Shown piece after piece: positions 8,683 to 16,999 of a stretch of 41,507 nucleotides of DNA; positions within the stretch are counted from its first letter, which is position 1; the number at the start of each line of letters is the position of its first letter. The translations under genes and the position numbers were made by a program. The notes beneath the pieces are model-generated. The model worked only from the letters and a program-made list of their open reading frames with translations. It did no database searches and had not been told where the DNA came from. The stretch is from QQUD01 sp039029915 (GTDB taxonomy: Bacteria; Chloroflexota; Anaerolineae; Promineifilales; Promineifilaceae). Location of the stretch: the NCBI GenBank assembly GCA_039029915.1, contig JBCCFD010000010.1, positions 1 through 41,507 of the forward strand. The letters are read 5' to 3'.

Positions 8683-9798
8683 TTAGGGAAATATAAATTG
8701 AATAGGGATTGGGGGAAAAATTAAAAAGAAGAGAACAAGCGTAAAAATAGCAATCACCCGTCGTCTAGGATCAAGTTCGGTGACATCATCGAGCGGTTCA
8801 GCATGCACACGTCCAAAGAAAAATAAGAGGGCAATCCAAACAATCCACGTTGTCGAAGCGGTGAATAATGACAGTGCCCCCAAAGCAATAATGACGGGCC
8901 AGAAAAACTGCTTCGCCCGTTGACCAAAAATGACATAGGCCATATGCCCACCATCAAGCTGGCCCAAGGGCATCAAATTCAATGCAGTCACCAAAAATCC
9001 GACCCAACCGGCCCAAGCCACTTGGTTCAGCGACACATCCATCCCGTTGCCGGGAAGAACCTGCTGAAAAATGGTCAGTTTTGTTAAAAAGTAGAGGATT
9101 GAATTTCCTTCTAAGAGATAGGGTTCAGTGGGAAGCGGGCCAACTTCAGATGTCATCAACCCAATTATTAGGATCGGAATCGCAAAAATCATACCCGCAA
9201 GTGGCCCCGATGCCCCAATATCCATCAACACCCGCTTGTTCTGAGGCCGCCCTTTAAGTCGGATGAATGCTCCCATTGTGCCAATTAAAGGGGAAGGAAG
9301 AGGGATAAAATATGGTGGGGAAACGGGCACTTTGTGATATCTAGCGGCAAAATAGTGACCCAACTCATGGGCTGTCAAAATCAACATGATGCTCAAACTA
9401 AACGGCCACCCGCGCCAAAGTTGAAATGCCGCATCGGCAGATTCACGCGCCGAAGAAGCACCCACAACCATAGTTGATAAAATGGTGGCTACAAACAGCG
9501 TGATGGCTAGCGGCCAGTTGGCAGGCGTATCTACCGTGACTTCAGGAATGGCAATAACGGCCGTTCTGCCTTCATCATTGCGCACAATCGGCGTAAAGCC
9601 CGCCTCTTCAAACTTTTCCTTCAGTGAATTAAAGCAGGATGCGAGATCTTGGATAAACCGTCCTCGAAAGCGAACATACCCATCGGCAGGTACATCAATC
9701 GACGTATCACCTACCTCAAAATATTCCGACAGAATATTTCGAAGGTGTTCAACTGTTTCTAAAGGGATAGGAAAGTACGTTTGGGGAAGATTTCGCAT
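8683..9798 (-). CDS. Site-2 protease-like membrane metalloprotease (M50 family)
   Basis: The 371-residue protein has a soluble N-terminal region of about 90 residues, then membrane helices carrying the two zinc motifs of the M50 family: HELGH at residues 144-148 and the LDGGH motif (GQLDGGH) near residue 285. This arrangement is typical of intramembrane proteases related to EGY1/S2P, which cut membrane-bound regulators within the bilayer. Length and the N-terminal cytoplasmic extension fit the group without a PDZ insertion. The ATG at 9798 is the natural start. No obvious anti-sigma substrate lies nearby, so the target is unknown. The proteolytic residues are all present, so activity is likely. 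Confidence 0.88.
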   Translation of the reverse strand: MRNLPQTYFPIPLETVEHLRNILSEYFEVGDTSIDVPADGYVRFRGRFIQDLASCFNSLKEKFEEAGFTPIVRNDEGRTAVIAIPEVTVDTPANWPLAITLFVATILSTMVVGASSARESADAAFQLWRGWPFSLSIMLILTAHELGHYFAARYHKVPVSPPYFIPLPSPLIGTMGAFIRLKGRPQNKRVLMDIGASGPLAGMIFAIPILIIGLMTSEVGPLPTEPYLLEGNSILYFLTKLTIFQQVLPGNGMDVSLNQVAWAGWVGFLVTALNLMPLGQLDGGHMAYVIFGQRAKQFFWPVIIALGALSLFTASTTWIVWIALLFFFGRVHAEPLDDVTELDPRRRVIAIFTLVLFFLIFPPIPIQFIFP

Positions 9799-9977
9799 AA
9801 AGGGATCTTTTTGATGAGATTAAAAAAGATAATAGTAAATTACTGTTATTAGGTGATTTTATAATTGCTTTCGATTATAGAGAGGGTCTTTTAAAACTAA
9901 GGGAAAATTACCTAATTACTCATTTACGACTTTGTTATCAACCTTTTTAAATACTTCTTTTCTGGAAAAATTACCAG

Positions 9978-10196
9978 TTATCCTGCGTCCTCTTCCTCAT
10001 CATCACCCCAGCTAATAATCCAGGTGCAGGCACCCGCCACTAAAAATGTAATCACGATGAGCCAAAAGCGCTGGCTACCAGATAAATCAACATCTTGTGC
10101 TGAAAATAGTAAAATCACCACCATACCGATGCCCAACACAAACCACATCGATAAGTTGGGGTGTTCATACATCCAATCACGTACTTGTTGCATCAT
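9978..10196 (-). CDS. Small two-helix membrane protein of unknown function
   Basis: This encodes 72 residues: a short amphipathic start, a hydrophobic helix (WFVLGIGMVVILLFS), a polar turn (AQDVDLSGSQR), a second helix (FWLIVITFLVAGACTW) and an acidic end (GDDEEEDAG). Two adjacent ATG codons at 10196 and 10193 follow a GTGAGG ribosome site. I do not recognise a family. It lies between the CoaE fusion and the site-2 protease on the same strand, separated from each by about 180 bases, so co-transcription is possible but not shown. The hairpin topology would place both ends on the same side. Confidence 0.65.
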   Translation of the reverse strand: MMQQVRDWMYEHPNLSMWFVLGIGMVVILLFSAQDVDLSGSQRFWLIVITFLVAGACTWIISWGDDEEEDAG

Positions 10197-10332
10197 AACC
10201 TCACTTCGTTCGGGGTAATTGGGGTTTAGGGAGTGGGGTGCTTGTTTGGCTAATTGGTTTCTTATTGTATTGGAAATTTAATAAGGTCTGTTTACAAAAT
10301 CACAAAAGAGGCACAAAATACCTCCATGACCT

Positions 10333-10384
10333 TCCCAATCACCAATTACCAATCAACCAATCCCCAATCAACCAACTATCAATC
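10333..10384. repeat. Degenerate CCAATCA/CCAATTA repeats next to the CoaE-GNAT stop
   Basis: About ten overlapping words of the kind CCCAATCA, CCAATTA, CCAATCAA and CCCCAATCA run up to and slightly into the last codons of the CoaE-GNAT gene. A related G-rich tract (GGGGTAATTGGGG) lies at 10211-10235. They belong to the same family as the in-frame repeats in the GT39-like genes. Confidence 0.7.
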
Positions 10385-11650
10385 CGCCCCCGCACGTGTA
10401 TCCATCAAAATTTTAATTAAATACGAAGCCCCTTCCGCTTGGGACTCTTTTAATGCTAACCGCCAATTATTGGCAAGCTCTTCTTCTGGCAAGGCATAAT
10501 AACCTGATTCTGCGAAAATCTCTCGAATGGCATTATGGGCATCATCTGGAATAAAAGCAAAGATGACTTGGCACATATGGCTAAAGGCTGATTTTTCGAT
10601 TTCGGCTAATACGGCCGTTCCCGTCACTTTCGCCATATCCATTGGGAAAATATGAATCTCATCAACCCGCGCTACCTGACTGTCAATACTGGAGCCCATC
10701 ATGGCGCTCACATCCGTCCCCACCTGCCCTATAAAATAGCCGCGTTCGCTTAGCGACATCAGCAGTTCCGCTCGCTTCATTTTCTTCTTGCCATCAGTCG
10801 CTCGCTGGATGAGTAAAAGCAAGCCAGGGATATCTGAGGGTTTTGCACGCCGTACTTCTAAATCTTCCGGTGCGTCAACAGGTTTAGCAATAATTGACGA
10901 AGGGGATTCTTCATTCACTGCAGGCGCGGCATTGGCACCATCTTCTTCTTTAGCCGCTTTTCCTTCTGCTTTCTTTACGGTTGGCGGTGTTGGTTTCGGT
11001 GGTAAAACAAATGTCACCTCATCAACCGAGCTGCTGTCTGGCAAACGCTTCCACGCCATCTCAAACTGCACTTCTGTATCTCGCATGGTGCCGTTTGTAT
11101 CAATAACCATATCTGCCAGCGCTACTTTTTCTTCCTGTGGCGGCTGAGCTTTAATGCGGGCAGCGGCATCCCCAGTCTCCATCCCTCGACAAATTCGTAA
11201 GCGATCCAGCTGCCGCTGTTTTTCACAGCGGGTGACCCAAACCTGCTGGCAAGCGTCTGAAAGCCCCCCATCAAACAGCTTGATTGCTTCAATAAAAACA
11301 ATCTCTTTTTCTGTTTCTTGGATGCGCTTAACAACTTCATGGCGCACAGCAGGGTGAATGATGGTTTCTAAATCTTTCAAAGCCTGTGGGTCGCTGAAGA
11401 CGATGCCCCCAAGCGCACGACGGTCAATACGGCCGTCTTCCTTACGCACATCAGAGCCAAAAGCGACCGCAATTGCGGCCTGCATTGTTTTGTCGCTCTC
11501 CATGATTTCATGAACAACCTTGTCCGCGTCAATCGCCAAAGCCCCGTGATCTGCTGCCAAGCGCATCACGGCCGATTTTCCTGTGGCAATATTGCCGGTT
11601 AACCCAACAATCACTTTATTCTTCAAACGAACAGTTGCACCATCACTCAT
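10379..11650 (-). CDS. coaE: Dephospho-CoA kinase fused to a GNAT-like domain
   Basis: Residues about 12-205 form dephospho-CoA kinase, the last step of CoA synthesis: P-loop GNIATGKS (residues 19-26), AIDADKVVHE, then DGRIDRRALG and IIHPAVR. A linker rich in Lys, Ala, Glu and Pro spans about 215-262. Residues 263-423 look like a GNAT acetyltransferase fold: VRRAKPSDIPGLL start, a degenerate acetyl-CoA loop (KVTGTA) and a final AESGYY strand. CoaE alone is about 200 residues, so this is more than double. The start overlaps the end of the ABC-F gene by eight bases, so the two are probably one operon. The fusion joins an enzyme making CoA to a fold that uses acetyl-CoA; the acceptor is unknown. 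Confidence 0.85.
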   Translation of the reverse strand: MSDGATVRLKNKVIVGLTGNIATGKSAVMRLAADHGALAIDADKVVHEIMESDKTMQAAIAVAFGSDVRKEDGRIDRRALGGIVFSDPQALKDLETIIHPAVRHEVVKRIQETEKEIVFIEAIKLFDGGLSDACQQVWVTRCEKQRQLDRLRICRGMETGDAAARIKAQPPQEEKVALADMVIDTNGTMRDTEVQFEMAWKRLPDSSSVDEVTFVLPPKPTPPTVKKAEGKAAKEEDGANAAPAVNEESPSSIIAKPVDAPEDLEVRRAKPSDIPGLLLLIQRATDGKKKMKRAELLMSLSERGYFIGQVGTDVSAMMGSSIDSQVARVDEIHIFPMDMAKVTGTAVLAEIEKSAFSHMCQVIFAFIPDDAHNAIREIFAESGYYALPEEELANNWRLALKESQAEGASYLIKILMDTRAGAD

Positions 11651-13673
11651 CGGCTAATGTCTCCCACTGGGTCATTAAATCTTCTAATTGTGTTTCTGCT
11701 TGGGCGTAAGCGTTGCTTAACGCTTGTATCTTATCAAAGGATTGGGCTTCTGTCGCCTTTTGCAGTTCGGCTGAAAGATTGTCTATCTCTTCTTCCGTTT
11801 CTGCAATACGATTTTCTAACGCTTCCAACGCTTCTGCCTGACGACGCAGGGCATTTTTACTCAGCTGAGGCTTTTCTTTTTCAACGGCTACGGCCGCTTT
11901 GCTTTCAGCCCGGGCCAGGGCAGCTTCTTCTTTCGCAACGGCCGTTTCTCGTTCACGCGCCGCTAAAAAGGCTTGATATCCCCCATTGAAGACGTGTAAA
12001 CGGCCGTTGCGCAGCTCCCAAATCTGGGTTGCCAACCGATCAACCAAATATCGATCGTGCGTCACCATCAGCGTTGTGCCTTCATAATTCTCTAACGCCT
12101 CTTGCAACACTTCCTGCGAGCCAATGTCCAAATGGTTTGTTGGCTCATCCAGCAGTAGAAAATTCGCCTTTTCCAAAGATAAAATTGACAAAGCAAGCCG
12201 ACCCCGCTCGCCACCGCTCAACGAGCTAACCTTTTTATATACATCATCCTGCCGAAAGAGAAACTGCCCGAGATAGTTGCGCGCCTCGCTAATTAGCATG
12301 GGCTTGTGAGCCAGAAGCTCATCTAAAACCGAGTTTTCTAAATTAAGCGAGTCATGCGCCTGTGCAAAATAGGCCAGTTCTAAGCTTGCCCCAAGCCGTA
12401 TTTCACCGGCTAAAGGGTCCAGCGTTTCCAAGACCGTCTTCAAAAAGGTACTCTTACCCGCCCCGTTCGAGCCAATCAGCGCTGCACACTCTTTGCGCCG
12501 CAGCTCTATATCTTCACATTCAAACAGCGATGTCCCTGGGTATCCGATCTCCAATCCTTTTGTGCGCAAAACAAGCTCACCGCTCCGGTGAGAAGGGGTC
12601 AACCGCATCTTGAGATGGATTGGTTTGCGCGGCGGATGCAGGTTTGGCAACTGCTGCTGTAACTCTGAAAATGATTGAGCCTCACGTGCAACCGCCATCG
12701 TTTCTTTGACGTAGAGCCAGCCCTTAGTGCGCAGCACGCCTAAAACGTCCAAACCGGACCCTAAAACGGCCGCTACTTCACGGCTCAATCGGCTCAGCTT
12801 CCCTTGCGCCATCTGCGTCCGCTGACTAGAGATGTTTTTACGAATAAAATCAACCTCTTTATCCACGTGTGCCATAAAGTCATCATATTCTCGCTGGCGC
12901 TGTGCCCAACGCTCCCCCCGTTGAAGCACATAAGCTGAATAATTACCTCGATAAGATTCAATCCCTTCGCGGCCAAGCTCCCAAATATTTTTCACAACCC
13001 TATCCAAAAAGTAGCGATCGTGGCTCACAATCAAAATTGCCCCATTCCAAATGCGCAGCATTCCTTCTAACCATTCAATTGCTTCCACATCTAAATGGTT
13101 TGTCGGCTCATCTAATATCAGCAGGTCTGGCCTTTCTAATAGCAAACGCCCCAGCAGCACGCGTGTTTTTTGCCCACCGCTCAGGTGAGCTAAGGGTAAT
13201 GTCCATTGCTCCTCTTTAAATCCTAAACCGGTCAGCACTTGTTTAATGCGAAGATCATAATCGTACCCACCAGCGGTTTCAAAGCGGATCTGCATATTGC
13301 TATATTCGGCCATTAGCTCATCAGACAAAGTTCCATCAGCCATCTGCTGTTCCATTGCCTGCAGCTTGGTTTCCAAACGTTTAAGGTCAGAAAAAACGGC
13401 CGTTAATTCTTCATAAACATTGTTCGTTGAATCCGCAAAAGCGCGCGATGCTTCCTGAGGCAAGTACCCTAGGCGTGTCCCGCGCGCCATATGAATCGCA
13501 CCGCCAGACGGAACAGCTTCTTTCGCTAGGACAAGAAGAAGTGTGGTTTTGCCGATGCCGTTCGGCCCAACTAAGCCAACCTTGCCATCATTCGGTATAC
13601 TGCCAGATGCGCCACGGAAAACGTCAAAGTCGCCAAAGGATTGGCTCACATTGCTAAGGGTAAGAATTGCCAT
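11643..13673 (-). CDS. ABC-F family ATPase (ribosome-associated type)
   Basis: The product has two ABC domains in one chain and no membrane segments, as in ABC-F proteins that act on ribosomes. The first domain has GPNGIGKTT, LSGGQKTR and DEPTNHLD; the second has GSNGAGKST, LSGGERGR and DEPTNHLD. A long linker lies between them, and a charged coiled-coil tail of about 90 residues follows, as in Uup-like members. I chose the ATG at 13673 (676 residues) over one at 13709 because a -10 box (TATAAT) lies between them and the upstream ATG is part of the -35 element. The final codons overlap coaE. Whether it serves translation repair or antibiotic protection cannot be told. Confidence 0.85.
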   Translation of the reverse strand: MAILTLSNVSQSFGDFDVFRGASGSIPNDGKVGLVGPNGIGKTTLLLVLAKEAVPSGGAIHMARGTRLGYLPQEASRAFADSTNNVYEELTAVFSDLKRLETKLQAMEQQMADGTLSDELMAEYSNMQIRFETAGGYDYDLRIKQVLTGLGFKEEQWTLPLAHLSGGQKTRVLLGRLLLERPDLLILDEPTNHLDVEAIEWLEGMLRIWNGAILIVSHDRYFLDRVVKNIWELGREGIESYRGNYSAYVLQRGERWAQRQREYDDFMAHVDKEVDFIRKNISSQRTQMAQGKLSRLSREVAAVLGSGLDVLGVLRTKGWLYVKETMAVAREAQSFSELQQQLPNLHPPRKPIHLKMRLTPSHRSGELVLRTKGLEIGYPGTSLFECEDIELRRKECAALIGSNGAGKSTFLKTVLETLDPLAGEIRLGASLELAYFAQAHDSLNLENSVLDELLAHKPMLISEARNYLGQFLFRQDDVYKKVSSLSGGERGRLALSILSLEKANFLLLDEPTNHLDIGSQEVLQEALENYEGTTLMVTHDRYLVDRLATQIWELRNGRLHVFNGGYQAFLAARERETAVAKEEAALARAESKAAVAVEKEKPQLSKNALRRQAEALEALENRIAETEEEIDNLSAELQKATEAQSFDKIQALSNAYAQAETQLEDLMTQWETLADE

Positions 13674-13680
13674 AAATTGA

Positions 13681-13709
13681 ATTATACCGATGACCGTTGC
13701 TCTGGTCAT
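13681..13709 (-). promoter_or_regulatory. Promoter of the ABC-F gene, leaderless geometry
   Basis: On the minus strand ATGACC (13704-13709) and TATAAT (13681-13686) are 17 bases apart. Only seven bases separate the -10 box from the ATG at 13673, so transcription would start at or very near the start codon. No Shine-Dalgarno precedes that ATG. Confidence 0.6.
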
Positions 13710-13832
13710 CCTGTCCCGCTTGTGTCACGGTATACAGCTAACCTAAACAAACTTCTCATATCATATTGAAAGGCAAACATATAGACTGCGCTTGAATTAT
13801 CTGCACAGATATAAGTGGCACGGAGAAAACTT

Positions 13833-14504
13833 ATGAAAATCCAAATAAAAAAAACACCTGATCCCGTAGCGGCCTTTCATATGGCTGATGCCCATATGCG
13901 CTGGGCGCTTCAATCTGCAGAAGAAGTTGTGGGTGAAAAAGGGCTAAAAATTGTGCTTCGTGACGCGAATCTCTCCTATCTGGCAAACAACTATCCACCA
14001 AATGACCTCGGCTTCACCAGTGGCATCACGTTTGGCGACTATGCCAATCTCAGCGCAGAGCTTTATAACTTTTTTGGTCGGGCAGGCAAAAGCATGACTA
14101 TAAGAATCGGCCGTTTAGCCGTTGAGCGTTCGGTTGAGCAACAAGCGGCCGTTTTTGGCCTTAGCGCCTTGGTGGCTGCTTCCAAACTTCTTCCTATGGG
14201 TGCCCAAATTAAAGCAGCGCTATCCGTAATGCAAAATGGACTTGGTAAAATTTCAAAGCAAAAGGGAAACAATCGCGTTTTGCGACTTGAAGATCGGGGT
14301 AACAAAATCGCCTATATTGATGAAGGGTGTTCAGCGTGTGCAGGAAAAACGGCCGATTCTCATATTTGCGGCATTTTCAACGGCTCTATTGCCCAAGCGC
14401 TGTTTTGGCTAACAGGCAAAACCTTTGACGTTGAAGAAGTTGAATGCCGCGCAATAGGTGCCCAGGCTTGCGTTTGGGAAATTGCCAAGGAGCCGATTAG
14501 TTAA
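13833..14504 (+). CDS. Stand-alone V4R (4-vinyl reductase) domain protein
   Basis: The 223-residue protein starts at ATG 13833, eight bases after GGAG; a GTG at 13815 is less likely. The C-terminal 70 residues carry the V4R signature: EGCSACAG, then HICGIFNGSIAQAL and VEEVECRAIGAQACVWEI, with Cys at about 166, 169, 179, 205 and 213. V4R domains bind small hydrophobic or tetrapyrrole-like ligands, and their cysteines may hold a metal. The N-terminal part is helical and resembles the usual V4R dimerisation half. No bacteriochlorophyll gene is nearby, so a sensor or storage role is more likely than a pigment step. It stands alone, divergent from the ABC-F gene. Confidence 0.75.
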   Translation: MKIQIKKTPDPVAAFHMADAHMRWALQSAEEVVGEKGLKIVLRDANLSYLANNYPPNDLGFTSGITFGDYANLSAELYNFFGRAGKSMTIRIGRLAVERSVEQQAAVFGLSALVAASKLLPMGAQIKAALSVMQNGLGKISKQKGNNRVLRLEDRGNKIAYIDEGCSACAGKTADSHICGIFNGSIAQALFWLTGKTFDVEEVECRAIGAQACVWEIAKEPIS

Positions 14505-14611
14505 TTTGGATTTAGGGAGCAGGGCTAGTGATAAAGGTTTCTCTAATGTGAGGTTCTCACTTCGAATATAGCATGCTCAGTTTCTTCCTGAATTTGTGAC
14601 TTCGTTCTGCT

Positions 14612-15253
14612 TTATGGGGAGCTTGCCTTATAAGGAAACAAAATACTCTTTTCTTCTACTTCTAGGTTGGCCTTTTCATATTCGTGTTGAGCAAACGCTT
14701 TCAACACTTGGAATACCACAAAATAGCCCAAAATTGCCACGATGATTCGTACTAGCCAATTAGCCTGAATTAAGTTCAAAATGAACCAAAGTAATATTCC
14801 AGCATTCAGCGATTCAATCATTGCCGTTGTACGACGAATTTTTGAGCGGTTGGCCAAAAGTAAGATCGTAGGCTCATCATCTGTTTTCCACGTGAGGTAA
14901 GGTAAAATTGATGGGTCATGATCCACAAAATATCGTCGTATACGTGCCATAGCCCGCACAATTTCATCTGTACTTATGCCGCGCTTAATTGAATAATGAT
15001 GAAATTCCCAGCCCACTGCTAATAGAAAAATAAGCGCCCCAATAGAAATGGCTTGCCAGGTCAAAATATCAATCGAACTAAACTCATTTAGGGCAATAAC
15101 TCCACCCCAAACGGTAGTTGTTAGGGCGATAAAAAAGTTTAATCGACTGAGCCCTTCCTCTTTCCGACGACGATACTCTTGATTGGTCTCTTGAAACTCG
15201 GCAATCAAAAACTGTGCGGATAGTGGGTCTGGCTTTTTATTTTCGTCATTCAT
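14612..15253 (-). CDS. Four-helix membrane protein of unknown function
   Basis: This protein of 213 residues opens with a charged helix (EFQETNQEYRRRKEEG), then two close membrane helices (residues about 38-58 and 66-84). A cytoplasmic stretch of about 60 residues follows, then two more helices near 145-185 and a charged tail. The pattern recalls SLATT-type proteins, which pair a cytosolic helix with adjacent membrane helices, but I cannot assign it. It is convergent with the V4R gene and lies downstream of the rpoD terminator, with its own extended -10 promoter. No nuclease or nucleotide cyclase partner is adjacent, so a defence role is not supported here. Confidence 0.65.
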   Translation of the reverse strand: MNDENKKPDPLSAQFLIAEFQETNQEYRRRKEEGLSRLNFFIALTTTVWGGVIALNEFSSIDILTWQAISIGALIFLLAVGWEFHHYSIKRGISTDEIVRAMARIRRYFVDHDPSILPYLTWKTDDEPTILLLANRSKIRRTTAMIESLNAGILLWFILNLIQANWLVRIIVAILGYFVVFQVLKAFAQHEYEKANLEVEEKSILFPYKASSP

Positions 15254-15289
15254 GCCCCAAATTATCTGTCAAATGTCTGATTCCCACGA

Positions 15290-15298
15290 ATTATAGCA
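15290..15298 (-). promoter_or_regulatory. Extended -10 promoter for the four-helix membrane protein
   Basis: On the minus strand TGCTATAAT occupies 15298-15290, a perfect -10 with the TGn extension, 36 bases upstream of the ATG. No good -35 is seen at 17 bases; an ACGGCCGT copy (15313-15320) occupies that place. Confidence 0.5.
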
Positions 15299-15382
15299 AC
15301 AGTTATGAACAAACGGCCGTTTTAGAATAACAGCCAGTTGTTTTAATATTTTAATAATGGAAAAGAATATTGGAAAAGGCAC

Positions 15383-15412
15383 AAAAAAAGGGCGGTTAAA
15401 CCGCCCTTTTTA
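15383..15412 (-). terminator. Rho-independent terminator after rpoD
   Basis: GGGCGGTT and AACCGCCC form a near-perfect stem (15390-15407) flanked by A7 and T5 tracts, starting a few bases after the rpoD stop. The symmetry means it could also stop transcription from the other side. Confidence 0.9.
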
Positions 15413-15414
15413 GA

Positions 15415-16671
15415 TTAGTTGAGATATTGCCGGAGGTGTCCAGCAAAATTGGGATGACGCAGCTTGCGTAGCGCTTCTTTCTCAAGCTGACGAATCCGCT
15501 CACGAGAGAGGCCAAACATTTCACCGACTTCTTTCAATGTGCGTGATTCACCATCTTGCAAACCATAGCGCAAGCGCAAGATGCGCGCTTCACGTGGTGT
15601 AAGTTGGTCAAGAATTTCACCTAACTCTTCGGTCAACATCGTGTTGGCTACGGTTTCTGCTGGTGGTGGCGCTTCTACATCTTCGATGAAGTCGCCTAAT
15701 TCCGCATCAGACTCATCACCAACTGGACGTTCGAGATGAACGGGTTGGCGGCTGGTACGAAGCATCCAGCGAACGCGATCGGCTGGCAAGTCCATATTTT
15801 CGGCAATTTCTTCTGCCGTTGGTTGACGGCCGTATTCTTGTTCAAGCTCTTGAGCCACTTGATACAGCTTGCTGATGCGTCCACCCAAGTGAGCCGGAAT
15901 ACGAATCGTACGGCCATGGTTAGCTAGCGCACGTGTCACAGCTTGGCGAATCCACCAAGTAGCATACGTACTAAAACGATTTCCACGACGATAATCGTAT
16001 TTTTCAACCGCTTTCATCAAACCAACATTACCTTCTTGAATCAAATCCAAGAACTGAAGGCCACGACCGCGGTATTTCTTGGCAATACTCACCACCAAGC
16101 GAGTGTTCGCTCGAATTAAGTGAGCACGAGCAGCATCACCAATCTCTTTAATATTGATAAGACGATCAACCTCGTCCATATCAATCATTTCAGAGACACC
16201 ATCAGCCATGTAAAGCTCGACCTCTCGCCCAGCTTCGATTTCCTTGGCCAGCTGGACTTCCTCATCTGCAGAGAGCAAGCCTTGCTGACCCATTTCACGG
16301 AAGTAGAGTCCAACTGAATCGTCAATAGGTACATTACTTAAATCAAATAAAGGTGCTGTATGATCGGCTTCTGGCTCTTCTGGCTGGATAACCACTTTTT
16401 GAATTTTAGGTGGCTTTTCAACAACAGGTTCAGGAGCGCTATCGTTTTTAGATGAAAACATCAACTGATCGACAGCTTCTTCAGACTCATAAATCATGAT
16501 ACCTGCGGCTTGCGCTTCTTCAATGATTGTTTCTAAAAGTTGAAGATTATTTTCTACTGTTGGAATTGCTTCTAAGATTCTATCGTACGTAAGGTAACCT
16601 TGCTCCCCGCTTTCAGCTAGCAAAGTTGACACAACATCCATTTCTTCAAATGGATTCGCTATATCACTCAT
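15415..16671 (-). CDS. rpoD: Primary RNA polymerase sigma factor (sigma-70, group 1)
   Basis: This 418-residue protein has all regions of a housekeeping sigma. A shortened region 1.1 lies at the start (YLTYDRILEAIP). Region 1.2 is VGLYFREMG, region 2 carries FLDLIQEGNVGLMKAVEKYD and the -10 reader with STYATWWIRQAVTRA, region 3 follows with RIPAHLGGRIS, and region 4 carries LTPREARILRLRYG and the -35 helix GLSRERIRQLEKEAL. The spacer between 1.2 and 2 is short, as in many Gram-positive-type SigA proteins. The ATG at 16671 follows an AAAGGG ribosome site. Promoter and terminator are both visible, so it is probably a single-gene unit. Its ordinary region 2/4 motifs agree with the TTGACA/TATAAT-like boxes in the window. 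Confidence 0.97.
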   Translation of the reverse strand: MSDIANPFEEMDVVSTLLAESGEQGYLTYDRILEAIPTVENNLQLLETIIEEAQAAGIMIYESEEAVDQLMFSSKNDSAPEPVVEKPPKIQKVVIQPEEPEADHTAPLFDLSNVPIDDSVGLYFREMGQQGLLSADEEVQLAKEIEAGREVELYMADGVSEMIDMDEVDRLINIKEIGDAARAHLIRANTRLVVSIAKKYRGRGLQFLDLIQEGNVGLMKAVEKYDYRRGNRFSTYATWWIRQAVTRALANHGRTIRIPAHLGGRISKLYQVAQELEQEYGRQPTAEEIAENMDLPADRVRWMLRTSRQPVHLERPVGDESDAELGDFIEDVEAPPPAETVANTMLTEELGEILDQLTPREARILRLRYGLQDGESRTLKEVGEMFGLSRERIRQLEKEALRKLRHPNFAGHLRQYLN

Positions 16672-16999
16672 AAATTTACCCTTTCTTATAAAAATTGTTC
16701 GATATATGAGGGGTGCGAACGCTCACCCAACTCCATCTTTCTTCCTACCGGCGCATACTAGCATAATCAAATATCAAAAGTCAACCCCTAAAAATCGAAC
16801 AAAAAACTAATATTTTTTCAACCAGCAATAGTACCAAAGTACTAAAATCCACGAATGCACACGTGAACATTCGTGAAATTAAGATGAAAATTTTTATAAA
16901 AGACTTTTTAAAACGTTAGTGATGCAATGCTTCAAATTGTTGAGAGAATCGCGTGAAGCATGTAGAAAAATTTAAGGTTGTGCAAACAAGCATATAGAT
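16672..16999. other. rpoD upstream region with three inverted repeats
   Basis: These 328 AT-rich bases contain no gene. They hold the rpoD promoter and a leader of about 75 bases with a small hairpin (GGGTG/CACCC, 16711-16728). Further upstream are three perfect inverted repeats: TAGTAC/GTACTA (16829-16844), CACGAATG/CATTCGTG (16850-16875) and ATGCTTCA/TGAAGCAT (16927-16961). None is followed by a T-run in the direction needed to end the reductase gene, so operators are as likely as terminators. Confidence 0.6.
16755..16784 (-). promoter_or_regulatory. rpoD promoter
   Basis: On the minus strand TTGACT (16779-16784) and TAGTAT (16755-16760) are 18 bases apart, and a TG precedes the -10 by one base (extended -10). 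Transcription would start near 16748, giving a leader of about 75 bases before the ATG. Confidence 0.65.

Noticed and set aside
14612..15253. A SLATT-type defence effector
   Set aside because: The topology is only loosely similar and there is no partner enzyme next to it; kept as an unknown membrane protein.
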